Shown here piece after piece: positions 7,198-14,563 of a stretch of 24,472 bases of DNA (positions are counted from its first letter, which is position 1; every line of letters begins with the position of its first letter). The translations under genes were made by a program, and so were the position numbers. The DNA is from Bacillota bacterium (lineage in GTDB: Bacteria; Bacillota; Clostridia; Peptostreptococcales; Anaerovoracaceae). The stretch is from contig JAGBGL010000035.1 in assembly GCA_017936025.1 (NCBI GenBank), positions 1-24,472 on the forward strand, read 5' to 3'. The notes under the pieces are model-generated. The model ran no database searches, was not told the DNA's origin, and saw nothing but the letters and a program-made list of their open reading frames with translations.

Positions 7198-10060
7198 ACC
7201 AGCTCATTGGGTTAGCTTTGCAGTGTTCGATTTCATCGTACAGGTCAGATCCCAGGAAGTATTTCTTTGGTACTTCAGGTTCTTCGCCTCTTGCGATAGC
7301 ATCGATACCGGCTTTAACCTTTTCAGGTGTAGCAGGCAGTTCGTGGATTCTTACGCCGCAAGCGTTCTTGATAGCATTGATAACTGCAACGTGGTCGGAA
7401 GACTGGAATGCTTCGGAAGCTCCGGAAGAACCGAAAGGTCCTCTTTCATCATATCCGTCGATGTGGATTGCAACCATATCATCCGGAACATCTTTGATGT
7501 AAGGTACGCCGGCTTTGAACATGTTAGTGTCTTTCTTAACATCTTCGTAGTTTTCGGATAATGCAAAACCGATAGCATGGGACATACCGCCGAATGCCTG
7601 ACCATTTACAGACTGGATGTTACCAGGTTTACCGATCCAGTCGATGCAAGTCATCTTATCTACTGTAGTTTTACCAGTAGCTGTTTCTACAGTTACTTCT
7701 GCCATGAACAGAGCGTAAGTGTAAGCGTATGTTGGGTTACCGGAACCATCGTTTGGATCCAGGAAGTCGAATTCGCCTGGGAATTCATCTTCAGCTACCC
7801 AGTTACCTTCGTAACGAGTAGGGATTCCTTCGTCGATCATTTCCTGATATGTTCTGTAAGTTCCGTCTTCTTTTCTCATAGCGTCAGCCAGGTTCTTAGC
7901 TGCCAGGATGGAAGCTTTACCATTAGCGAAGTGAGATCTGGAACCTGCGGATTCACCAGTGTTTGGACAGTATTTGCTGTCTGTCTGGATAACTTTTACG
8001 TCATCTGGAGTTACGTTAGGGAAGTATGGTCTCAGAGCTTCCAGAGTACATACTAAGGAACCTGCGTCACCACCCTGGCCCTGATCCTGCCAAGTGTCGT
8101 ATTTTCTGAACTTGCCGTCGCCAACCAGTTCGATTGCTACGTCTGCAACGTCTACGCCGCCCAGGCCAACGTTGTATCCGCCCCATGCCAGACCAACACC
8201 TTTTCTGAATTCAGGTGTATCTTCAGCCTTAGCCTTAGCTACAGCTTCGTCGTACATAGGTTTTAATGTATCCATCATTTCTTCCATTGGATACTGCAGG
8301 AATGGTCTCTGGTTCAGGTTGTCCTGACCTTCTCTTGCAATATTTCTGTATCTGAATTCGAATGGGTCGATTCCAGCTTTTTCAGCCAGCATATCTACCA
8401 GAGCTTCGGATGCTGTGTAAGCCTGTGGAGCACCGTATCCTCTGTAAGCAGTACCGAATGCGTGGTTTGTGAAGGATACTCTTCCCAGACCTACTGCGTT
8501 TGGAACGTAGTAAGGGAAGAACATGAATCTCAGGATCTTAGTGATCTTGTCATCGCCCAGCTCAGCATAAGCACCGTGGTCGATACCGGCATCAAATTCA
8601 CCAGCAGTGATGATACCGTTTTCGTCGCAAGCCAGACGGCCGTTGATCCAGGATGGAGATCTCTTTCCGGAGAATGCCATGAACTGTGCATAGTCCATAT
8701 GTAATGCTACTGGCATTCCAGTTGCTTTACAAGCCATACCAGCCAGAGCATAGGAACCTGCGTTCATTGCCCATCCGAAGGAACCGCCTGTTGGGTTTTC
8801 GATTACACGCAGATTTTCTACCGGGATACCGATAGCTTCTGCCATATCGTCTCTGTCGAAGTACAGAGTCATTGTCTTGCAGTGTACGCACAGGTTGTTG
8901 TCTTCATCATAGTAAGCCTGAACTGTATCACCTTCGATAGACATATGAGGTTCTCTGGAAGAATAGAAGGATCCTTCTACGGAGAATGCTGCATCTTCGA
9001 TGATTTCAGGTACGTTTTCATGGTCACCCTTCAGCAGTGGCTGTTTGGAGTAAACGTTGTCACATGTTGGGTGGATTCTCATAGCATCTGGCATTACTGC
9101 ATCCAGATAGTTCATGTATTCAGGCAGCTGTTCCCATTCCATTTTTACTTTTGGAACTGCAGCTTTTGCGTGTTCCTGAGTATCAGCAACAACGATAGCG
9201 ATTACGTTACCCCAGTTGATGATCTTTTCATCCTGTAACAGTTTGTGGTTCTGTTCGTATTCTGTGGATCTTGGGGAGAATGTGAATGCCATCAGTTTGT
9301 TAGCATCCGGGAAGTCTTTAGCTGTAACAACTTTAACAACTCCAGGCATAGCTTCTGCTTCAGAGATGTCAATGTTTAAGATCTTAGCGTGGTTAGTAAC
9401 TCTTGGCATTACCAGTTCTGCATGCAGAGTGGATTCCGGCATGTGCAGAGCAACGTCTTCACCGTAGTCGCAGACACCGCAAGCCTTAGCCATAGCGTTT
9501 GGTCTTACCAGCGGTTTGCCGTAGAAGCCTGTTTCTACGTCTTTGGACCAGTCGTAAGTGATGTCTTCGAAAGTCTTTTCGCCTCTCAGGATAGCAGCAG
9601 CTTCCATTACAGCGTCAACGATCTGTTTGTAACCAGTACATCTACAAACGTTTCTGTGTTTCTGGAACCAGTCACGTACATCTTCTCTTGTAGGATTTGG
9701 ATTTTCCAGCAGTAACTGATATGCGGAAACGATAAATCCAGGTACGCAGAAGCCGCACTGTACAGCGCCCAGGTTAACCCATGCATACTGCAGAGCATGT
9801 GGATGTAATACGGAACCGATACCTTCGATAGTCATTACAGAGCTGTATTCCTTAACAGTTTTGATTTTTCTAGTACAGGAACGAACTACTTTTCCATCCA
9901 GAATTACGGAACAAGCTCCGCAAACACCTGTGCCGCAGCCGATTTTTGTACCAGTCAGGCCGAGACGACGCAGTACGGACGCCAGTGTATCCTTCTCAGG
10001 ATCACAGATGAACATACGGTCAGCACCGTTGATGTTCAGAGTCATTTTCATTAAATTCAT
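7196..10060 (-). CDS. Molybdenum hydroxylase, MOP-like aldehyde oxidoreductase (xanthine oxidase family)
   Basis: A 954-aa single-chain enzyme. The first [2Fe-2S] domain has C42, C47, C50 and C62 (KIGCGTGVCGACSV); the second has CGFC (102-105) and CRC (139-141). The Mo-pterin chain follows, with PTGGSFGW, AYRGYGAPQA, DQGQGGDAG and GSRSHF segments at the places that bind the cofactor in Desulfovibrio gigas MOP. The base-catalyst glutamate is at about 883 in PFGSSGASEAF (GVGE in MOP). Such enzymes oxidise aldehydes or hydroxylate heterocycles with water as oxygen source; there is no FAD domain, so electrons must leave through the clusters. The chain runs about 35 residues past the usual C-terminus. 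GGAGG precedes the ATG by 7 nt. A Moco riboswitch plus terminator lies in its leader. Codon use looks more biased than in neighbours, suggesting high expression. The substrate cannot be read; a purine or heterocycle hydroxylase is the main alternative. Confidence 0.95.
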   Translation of the reverse strand: MNLMKMTLNINGADRMFICDPEKDTLASVLRRLGLTGTKIGCGTGVCGACSVILDGKVVRSCTRKIKTVKEYSSVMTIEGIGSVLHPHALQYAWVNLGAVQCGFCVPGFIVSAYQLLLENPNPTREDVRDWFQKHRNVCRCTGYKQIVDAVMEAAAILRGEKTFEDITYDWSKDVETGFYGKPLVRPNAMAKACGVCDYGEDVALHMPESTLHAELVMPRVTNHAKILNIDISEAEAMPGVVKVVTAKDFPDANKLMAFTFSPRSTEYEQNHKLLQDEKIINWGNVIAIVVADTQEHAKAAVPKVKMEWEQLPEYMNYLDAVMPDAMRIHPTCDNVYSKQPLLKGDHENVPEIIEDAAFSVEGSFYSSREPHMSIEGDTVQAYYDEDNNLCVHCKTMTLYFDRDDMAEAIGIPVENLRVIENPTGGSFGWAMNAGSYALAGMACKATGMPVALHMDYAQFMAFSGKRSPSWINGRLACDENGIITAGEFDAGIDHGAYAELGDDKITKILRFMFFPYYVPNAVGLGRVSFTNHAFGTAYRGYGAPQAYTASEALVDMLAEKAGIDPFEFRYRNIAREGQDNLNQRPFLQYPMEEMMDTLKPMYDEAVAKAKAEDTPEFRKGVGLAWGGYNVGLGGVDVADVAIELVGDGKFRKYDTWQDQGQGGDAGSLVCTLEALRPYFPNVTPDDVKVIQTDSKYCPNTGESAGSRSHFANGKASILAAKNLADAMRKEDGTYRTYQEMIDEGIPTRYEGNWVAEDEFPGEFDFLDPNDGSGNPTYAYTYALFMAEVTVETATGKTTVDKMTCIDWIGKPGNIQSVNGQAFGGMSHAIGFALSENYEDVKKDTNMFKAGVPYIKDVPDDMVAIHIDGYDERGPFGSSGASEAFQSSDHVAVINAIKNACGVRIHELPATPEKVKAGIDAIARGEEPEVPKKYFLGSDLYDEIEHCKANPMSW

Positions 10061-10113
10061 AATTTTGCCTCCGATTTTTTAATACAATTTCTTGCTGTAA
10101 CGATCCGAAACAT

Positions 10114-10143
10114 AAAAACCCCTTCCGCAGATTACGGAAGGGG
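10114..10143 (-). terminator. Intrinsic terminator between Moco riboswitch B and the Mo hydroxylase
   Basis: On the minus strand CCCCTTCCG and CGGAAGGGG form a 9-bp stem (plus 10119-10127 and 10135-10143) with a 7-nt loop, followed by TTTTT (plus 10114-10118). It sits between the aptamer and the gene, the position of a riboswitch expression platform. The 5' arm is also complementary to CGGAAAGG at the 3' end of the aptamer with one bulged A. Confidence 0.9.
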
Positions 10144-10208
10144 AATTAAATCCAAAAACGAAATGCCCGATTAAACATTCATTCTGACCTCGACAACTGG
10201 TCTTTATT

Positions 10209-10310
10209 ACATCCTTTCCGAAAAGCGGGAGGCCTATACGTTTCCATATAAACCCTAACGGTTTTGCTGCCATGCCAAGTCACCGGCGAAGGCTGTACAA
10301 AACTCGGATT
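10209..10310 (-). promoter_or_regulatory. Moco riboswitch B, leader of the Mo hydroxylase gene
   Basis: In RNA sense: TCCGA (plus 10304-10308), TTGTACAGCC, GGTGACTTGGCATGGC, a 6-bp stem TATATG/CGTATA capped by GAAA (plus 10240-10245 holds the loop side), invariant CCTCCCG (plus 10226-10232) and GGAAAGG (plus 10213-10219). TCCGA pairs perfectly with TCGGA to close the element. The order and spacing of blocks agree with the copies at 440-545 and 14564-14656. The stem with a GNRA loop before CCTCCCG fits the Moco form; whether it is instead a tungsten-cofactor variant cannot be settled by eye. The terminator at 10114-10143 is its likely output. Confidence 0.87.
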
Positions 10311-10334
10311 ATATTCAATTGTTACATCATTAAC

Positions 10335-10363
10335 ATTTTAACAATAACCCCTGAAAAGTGCAA
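10335..10363 (-). promoter_or_regulatory. Candidate promoter for the Mo hydroxylase transcript
   Basis: On the minus strand TTGCAC (plus 10358-10363) and TAAAAT (plus 10335-10340) are 17 bp apart and would start the RNA about 20 nt before the aptamer. A perfect TATAAT at plus 10308-10313 is also present, but initiation from it would fall inside the aptamer's closing strand and has only a weak -35 (ATGTTA). I prefer the first, with moderate certainty. Confidence 0.5.
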
Positions 10364-10406
10364 CTGAATTTACAGAATTTTTGTAACGTATTTGCTGTTT
10401 GTTTTC

Positions 10407-10495
10407 AATTTGATTGTCAAATTAGTTTGTTCTGAAATTTTTTTATTATGGCTGTAAACATTGATTTTTCAAAAATGTTGGCGTGCCAACATTTT
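10407..10495. promoter_or_regulatory. Two dyads upstream of the Mo hydroxylase: operator or terminator candidates
   Basis: The stretch 10364-10543 holds no gene and is AT-rich. It contains AATTTGA-TTG-TCAAATT (10407-10423), a dyad of the kind bound by CRP/FNR-type proteins though with a short centre, and a perfect 11-bp inverted repeat AAAATGTTGGC-GT-GCCAACATTTT (10472-10495). On the minus strand the second is followed by one more T and then GAAAAAT, so it could be the terminator of the CobW-type gene, whose stop is at 10544. Equally it could be an operator. Confidence 0.5.
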
Positions 10496-10543
10496 GTGTT
10501 TTGCGCAAAATTTCATTTAGGTGTCTCTATAACTAATTTGCGG

Positions 10544-11671
10544 TCACTCATACCTTGATGCTTTCCCGATATTCCCTTTTCCTTCTTCCATCATTCCGAA
10601 AGTTTCCATAAAGAAAGTTCTTGTTTTCATATTGTATTTCTGTGAAACTTCATCTACTGCATCATCTACAACTTCTGCCATTACCTGTGCGTCAGCTGCA
10701 CATCTTGCATTGATTATCAGTGACAGCGCGCTGTATTTTCTGTCTAATTTACGGCCATACTCCACATCATAATCGACACCGATAAGGCTTGCCTTGAAGA
10801 AATCTGTCAGTTCTTCCTGGCTGTCTGCCGCAAACATTTTCAAGTGCGGCACATTTCCGCCTTTTGATTTCAGCCCTTCCCGGATCATTTCAAAAATATC
10901 GCCTATAACCTGATTGAAATCAAGATTCTTATCTTCTCTCTGCTGCAGATACACTCTCGTATTGAACCAGCTGAGCTGATTTTCCGCCGCAACAAAAGCT
11001 TCGGAACCGTAACCGATCTCTTTGTGCTCAGCCTTTGATCCATTGGAAAGAATATAGTCTACTACATCAGAAACACCCATCCCCATCATTGCAGACATTT
11101 TAAAAACCGGAGTATCCGGATATGCGCTCCTGATGAACTCTGTGATTTCATCAGCTTTGGATTCATCAACGGTATCGGTTTTATTAAGCACGATCACATC
11201 AGCTTCTGCCATCTGTGCATCCAGCAGAAATTTCATTTCTTCCGGCAGATTGATATCAGCTCTTTCAGGCATGATCATCCTGATGCGTTCAGGATCCACT
11301 ATGCACATGAAAGGCATCAGGTCAAATTCGCCTTTTTCTTTATCTTCCAACTCCAGATAAACATGATCCATTGCGCCGATCCCGCATCCCGGTATATCTG
11401 AAAATATCACATCCGCACCCGCCGCTTCCAGCTGATGAAGTTTGTCCACCAGGTTTTCATGCTGATAACAGATACAGTTGCCTGAAATAGGCAGCGTTGT
11501 TATCCCCGCAGCCGCAGTGAACTCTGCATCAACAATATTACCGGCTCCCAGGTCATTAGCCAGAATCGCTGCATGCCCCAGCCTTCTTCCGTTGATATTT
11601 CTTGCGAACGCAATCATCGCAGTAGTTTTTCCCGCTCCGAGAAAACCACTGGTTACCATATATTTTGTCAT
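10544..11671 (-). CDS. CobW/G3E-family P-loop GTPase
   Basis: A 375-aa protein with SGFLGAGKTT at about 8-17 (Walker A), a GNCICYQ segment near 84 that takes the place of the family's CxCC metal site, DIPGCGIGAMD as switch/Walker B region, and NKTD as the guanine-specificity motif. G3E GTPases deliver or insert metals and cofactors (HypB nickel, UreG nickel, CobW cobalt, MeaB cobalamin). The rest of the chain is unlike the CobW C-terminal domain and seems specific to this group, ending in a KGNIGKASRYE tail. It follows the radical SAM gene by 24 bp and precedes the Mo hydroxylase leader. A role in maturing the Mo enzyme or a partner is inferred from position only; the metal is unknown. Confidence 0.88.
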   Translation of the reverse strand: MTKYMVTSGFLGAGKTTAMIAFARNINGRRLGHAAILANDLGAGNIVDAEFTAAAGITTLPISGNCICYQHENLVDKLHQLEAAGADVIFSDIPGCGIGAMDHVYLELEDKEKGEFDLMPFMCIVDPERIRMIMPERADINLPEEMKFLLDAQMAEADVIVLNKTDTVDESKADEITEFIRSAYPDTPVFKMSAMMGMGVSDVVDYILSNGSKAEHKEIGYGSEAFVAAENQLSWFNTRVYLQQREDKNLDFNQVIGDIFEMIREGLKSKGGNVPHLKMFAADSQEELTDFFKASLIGVDYDVEYGRKLDRKYSALSLIINARCAADAQVMAEVVDDAVDEVSQKYNMKTRTFFMETFGMMEEGKGNIGKASRYE

Positions 11672-11695
11672 AATTACTCCTCTTCTCCCTTACCT

Positions 11696-13111
11696 TTATT
11701 TACGGTATATGCTGTTATACGCACAGAATGGGATCAGCCTGTCATCTTCTGACAGCACCTGCACTCTGCACCGTTTTACACGTTCCGCATCCAGGTTGCT
11801 AAGATCCTGGAACGCCATGCCTGTGACTGTAAAAGTATTCTGCTTATAGTATGTAAGAAAATCTATCAGATCCAGAATTTCAGTGCTTGATTTGTATCTT
11901 GACCAGTCACTTTTTTCTTCCTCCCCGCGGGAAGCAACTTCCCATTTGTTCAGTACGAAATCTCTGTCTTTTTTTATAACATCTATTTTGCCGGCTTCCG
12001 TATCACAGCAGCTGATGCCTGCTTCCTTTTTAGCCTTTGTCAGTGTACATCTTACAGAACCGTCAGGTTCTTTTATATATGTGCTGTAAAAGCAGCAAAG
12101 TGTGTGCCCGGTTGCGATCGGCGCATAGTCATCATATTTGAAATAATCCGTCTGCTTCTCCAGTTCCCTGAGTACATCGAACATGGTTACTCGGTTTTCA
12201 TGATGCGGGTCAGGATGTCTGCCAAAAAAACTGACAGGCTGGAAGTGGATCCCTTTTACAACAGCTACATTTTTAATCATGAAATCCATCATTTCACCGA
12301 TATTGTCAAGGTTGACATGCCGTGCAACTGTTGGCACCAGAGTTACAGGAAGCCCTGCTTTTCTGCAGTTTTCAATAGCCTGCTTCTTTTCTGACAGCAG
12401 AGGTTCTCCGCGCATCTGCATGTATATTTCATCTGTAGTTCCGTCAAACTGCATGAAAATAACGGAAGCCCCTGATGCTTTCAATATCTCCGCATAACCT
12501 TCTTCTCTGGCCAGCCTGCGGCCGTTAGTATTTATCTGGACGTACTCAAAGCCTTTGCTCTTTGCTATTTTTATAATTTCCGGCAGGTCATCTCTTACTG
12601 TCGGCTCACCTCCGGACAACTGGATGTTGAAAGGACGTTCTTCTTCTCCCAGTTCCAGCAGCAGATCAAATTTTCTGTCCAGTTCTTCCAGCGTCGGTTC
12701 GTATCCGCTGAAATCTTTTTCGTCAGCTCTCGCAAAGCAGTATGGGCAGTGCTGATTACATCTTTCTGTTATATCAATCAGTACGCAGCATGCAGTCTGC
12801 AGGTGGTTATCGCAGATGCCGCAATTCAGCGGACAGCTGCTGCCTGCACCGGTCTGCCCCCCTGCACCACTGGTGCCTGCTCCGGATGTATCACCGGCTT
12901 TTATCATGGCCCGCTTTGGCGGTATATTTATCACCGGATTCTTTACCCAGTTAAGATAATCATCTGCATCATCTGCTACAAGCGCTTTGAAGCTGCCATG
13001 GTCCGGACATTCTTTTTCTATATACACTTTACCGTCATGCTCTGTATACCGGGCCTTTAACGGTTTGAAGCACACCGGACATACGCTCTGAGTTTCGCTT
13101 AAATATTTCAT
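11696..13111 (-). CDS. trsS: Radical SAM protein, TrsS / MJ0619-like
   Basis: A 471-aa radical SAM enzyme. An N-terminal zinc-ribbon-like segment (CPVC near 11, CPDHGSF near 35) is followed by a Gly/Ala/Ser/Thr-rich linker (about 75-91), a CPLNCGIC cluster near 93, and the radical SAM triad CNQHCPYC near 118. Next come SGGEPT near 165, INTNGRRL, FMQFDGT, FQPVSFFGRHPDP, and a C-terminal RLIPFCAYNSIYRK. Segment order and the C-terminal motif match the family of MJ0619 (pterin methylation in methanogens) and tetraether synthase, from memory. TrsS relatives can be selenoproteins; here the TACCVLI site before the triad has cysteines encoded by ordinary codons. It may act on a pterin or another cofactor together with the TrsM-like methyltransferase. 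An intercistronic hairpin with a T-run precedes it; GGAG lies 6 nt before the ATG. Confidence 0.9.
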   Translation of the reverse strand: MKYLSETQSVCPVCFKPLKARYTEHDGKVYIEKECPDHGSFKALVADDADDYLNWVKNPVINIPPKRAMIKAGDTSGAGTSGAGGQTGAGSSCPLNCGICDNHLQTACCVLIDITERCNQHCPYCFARADEKDFSGYEPTLEELDRKFDLLLELGEEERPFNIQLSGGEPTVRDDLPEIIKIAKSKGFEYVQINTNGRRLAREEGYAEILKASGASVIFMQFDGTTDEIYMQMRGEPLLSEKKQAIENCRKAGLPVTLVPTVARHVNLDNIGEMMDFMIKNVAVVKGIHFQPVSFFGRHPDPHHENRVTMFDVLRELEKQTDYFKYDDYAPIATGHTLCCFYSTYIKEPDGSVRCTLTKAKKEAGISCCDTEAGKIDVIKKDRDFVLNKWEVASRGEEEKSDWSRYKSSTEILDLIDFLTYYKQNTFTVTGMAFQDLSNLDAERVKRCRVQVLSEDDRLIPFCAYNSIYRK

Positions 13112-13125
13112 CCCTTACTCCAAGA

Positions 13126-13151
13126 AAAAGCAGGCGGGCGCAGGCCCGCCT
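13126..13151 (-). terminator. Intrinsic terminator or attenuator between the C-GCAxxG-C-C gene and trsS
   Basis: On the minus strand AGGCGGGC and GCCCGCCT (plus 13132-13139, 13144-13151) form an 8-bp GC-rich stem with a 4-nt loop, followed after GC by TTTTT (plus 13125-13129). It lies within the 47-bp gap between two genes that otherwise look like one operon, so partial termination is likely rather than a full stop. Confidence 0.65.
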
Positions 13152-13158
13152 TTACTTA

Positions 13159-13593
13159 TTAAATCAGATCTTCAAGTATCTCGCATGCAGTAGCTGCCAG
13201 TTTCGGGCAAAGTTCAAACATTATGCCGCTTTCAACCGCTGCCTGCAGTTCTTCAGGTTTAGAAACATCATACTTGATCAGTTCTTTACAGATCAGGCTT
13301 CCATGCTCCTCAGTAAATGCATCTGTGAATTCTTTCAGCACGCTCATCATTTCAGCTTTTGCTTCCTGGTCTCCCAGCTCACAGTGCCCGTATTTCAGGC
13401 CTATAGCCATCAGTGCTCCTGTAACACATCCGCATCGTTCTCCGCAGAACATTCCGCCGCCAAAACATGCTGCAATTTTCCATGCAGTTTCTCTGTCAAA
13501 TCCCATTCTTTCTGCTGCATCACCGAATACAACCTGAGAGCAGTCGATCCCGCCCATAAAACATTCTCTTGCTTTGTCTTCAGTCATCGCCAT
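13159..13593 (-). CDS. C-GCAxxG-C-C family redox protein (DVU_1555-like)
   Basis: A 144-aa protein of the C_GCAxxG_C_C family. It has GGIDCSQVVFGD near residue 14 (first conserved Cys), ACFGGGMFCGERCGCVTGAL at about 43-62 (central Cys cluster; GCVTG replaces the usual GCAxxG), and late cysteines at ICKELI near 101, ELCPKL near 127 and TAC near 136. These proteins are all-helical and are thought to bind a metal or carry redox cysteines; the true role is unknown. It starts 12 bp after the stop of the CCG-like gene and is followed by the hairpin before trsS. The same family is present beside mop in Desulfovibrio as I recall it, which supports a shared pathway. Confidence 0.9.
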   Translation of the reverse strand: MAMTEDKARECFMGGIDCSQVVFGDAAERMGFDRETAWKIAACFGGGMFCGERCGCVTGALMAIGLKYGHCELGDQEAKAEMMSVLKEFTDAFTEEHGSLICKELIKYDVSKPEELQAAVESGIMFELCPKLAATACEILEDLI

Positions 13594-13605
13594 AATAATA
13601 CCTCC

Positions 13606-14427
13606 TTACATTTCATTCCAGTATAATGCCAGCAGCATCTGTTTTACTTCTTTCAGATTCTGCAGCTTATCATCATCTGTTGGCAGCGGTGCCGGCGGCT
13701 CCGGTTTCAGTCCGCAGGCTGCACTGCAGGAAGAACAGTTGCCATCACATTCAGCAGACTCGGCTGCTTCCTGACCGCCTTCCCCATGATCATGGTCATG
13801 CTCATGGATCATGTGAGTATTTGAGGCGCCCATTCCATATACCAGTTCCAGGATATGCACTGCATCTCCGCCGCTGTTTTTTATATCATCTCTTTTTGAC
13901 ATACTGTATACCAGATAAGGCAGTTTTCTTGCAGGATCAGCATTTTCAGGTTCAATAACTGTTACACCCATTCCGTCTGCAAGCTCACGGACTGCTGCCT
14001 TTGTCTTTTCTTCACCGGCTGCCTCTTCCGGATCCAGCACGATATATTCGTCATGATTACAGCCGCCGCTGATATTCATCTCCGGCATTTTTTCATAGAA
14101 TGAAACTACCGGGATTTCAGGCAGATGTTCTTTGAATTTCTTATACGCTTTCATACATGCCATAATAATTGTAGGCTCGCCCAGTTCCTGCCACTGTTTT
14201 CTGATCGTTTCTTTTTCGTTCATGTCCGCATTTCTCATGAACACGGCGGTATCAGGATACTGAAAATGAAGGGAGTCATATGCTTTTATCACAATCTCAG
14301 GTTCTCCTGCAGGCAGGTGAGTTCCCGGGAAAAATGCAAACCTGCTCTTTGCTGCTTCTTTTCCTGTGGCCGGATCCAGCGGTTTGCGGACCATAGCCAG
14401 GTCTTCTGTTAATCTTACTTTTGACAT
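13606..14427 (-). CDS. Cysteine-stripped paralog of the CCG-domain region, with a His/Cys-rich insert
   Basis: A 273-aa protein from the ATG at 14427 (MSKVRLTED), chosen because AGAGG lies 8 nt before it; an ATG at 14478 in frame lies right beside the terminator T-run. Residues 30-200 align by eye with the CCG half of the FAD/iron-sulfur protein encoded at 4732-7014: FAFFPGTHLPAGEPE against YAFFPGCHLGAADPD, KQWQELGEPTIIMACMKAYK against DKWQQLGKPVLIMACASCMK, VYSMSKRDD against VYCINCRDV. Nearly every cluster cysteine is replaced and the second CCG motif is gone, so it probably does not hold the non-cubane cluster. A HEHDHDHGEGG stretch (about 208-218) and CDGNCSSCSAACG (about 227-239) follow, then LKEVKQMLLALYWNEM, matching LKERLLADIWGE of the paralog. 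It may be a scaffold or metal-binding subunit. First gene behind Moco riboswitch C. Confidence 0.85.
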   Translation of the reverse strand: MSKVRLTEDLAMVRKPLDPATGKEAAKSRFAFFPGTHLPAGEPEIVIKAYDSLHFQYPDTAVFMRNADMNEKETIRKQWQELGEPTIIMACMKAYKKFKEHLPEIPVVSFYEKMPEMNISGGCNHDEYIVLDPEEAAGEEKTKAAVRELADGMGVTVIEPENADPARKLPYLVYSMSKRDDIKNSGGDAVHILELVYGMGASNTHMIHEHDHDHGEGGQEAAESAECDGNCSSCSAACGLKPEPPAPLPTDDDKLQNLKEVKQMLLALYWNEM

Positions 14428-14479
14428 TGATGTTACCTCTTTTGTATTTTCCCGACGGACACCGGGCAAATTCTGCAAT

Positions 14480-14510
14480 AAAAAACTCTTCCGCGCGTCT
14501 GCGAAAGAGT
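14480..14510 (-). terminator. Intrinsic terminator between Moco riboswitch C and the CCG-like gene
   Basis: On the minus strand ACTCTTTCGC and GCGGAAGAGT form a 10-bp stem with a 6-nt loop (plus 14485-14510), followed by a run of six T (plus 14480-14485). Outer sequences TGCAATAA/TTATTGCA can extend the pairing. The 5' arm CACTCTTTC is also complementary to GGAAAGG-TA-GTG at the 3' end of the aptamer, which makes a candidate antiterminator. Confidence 0.9.
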
Positions 14511-14563
14511 GTTATTGCATACAAAAATCCTGCCGGCGGCAATTTGCCCCGGACATTAACAGC

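Noticed and set aside
10079..10273. A 64-codon minus-strand frame in the Mo hydroxylase leader
   Set aside because: It runs through the riboswitch and terminator arms, so its codons are explained by RNA structure. No ribosome-binding site or family resemblance.
10415..10420. A perfect TTGACA on the minus strand as a -35 box
   Set aside because: No acceptable -10 lies 16-19 bp further on, and the hexamer is part of the TTTGA/TCAAA dyad.
12740..12790. Possible selenocysteine site in the TrsS-like protein
   Set aside because: Relatives can be selenoproteins, but this frame has no internal TGA; the TACC positions are read by normal cysteine codons.
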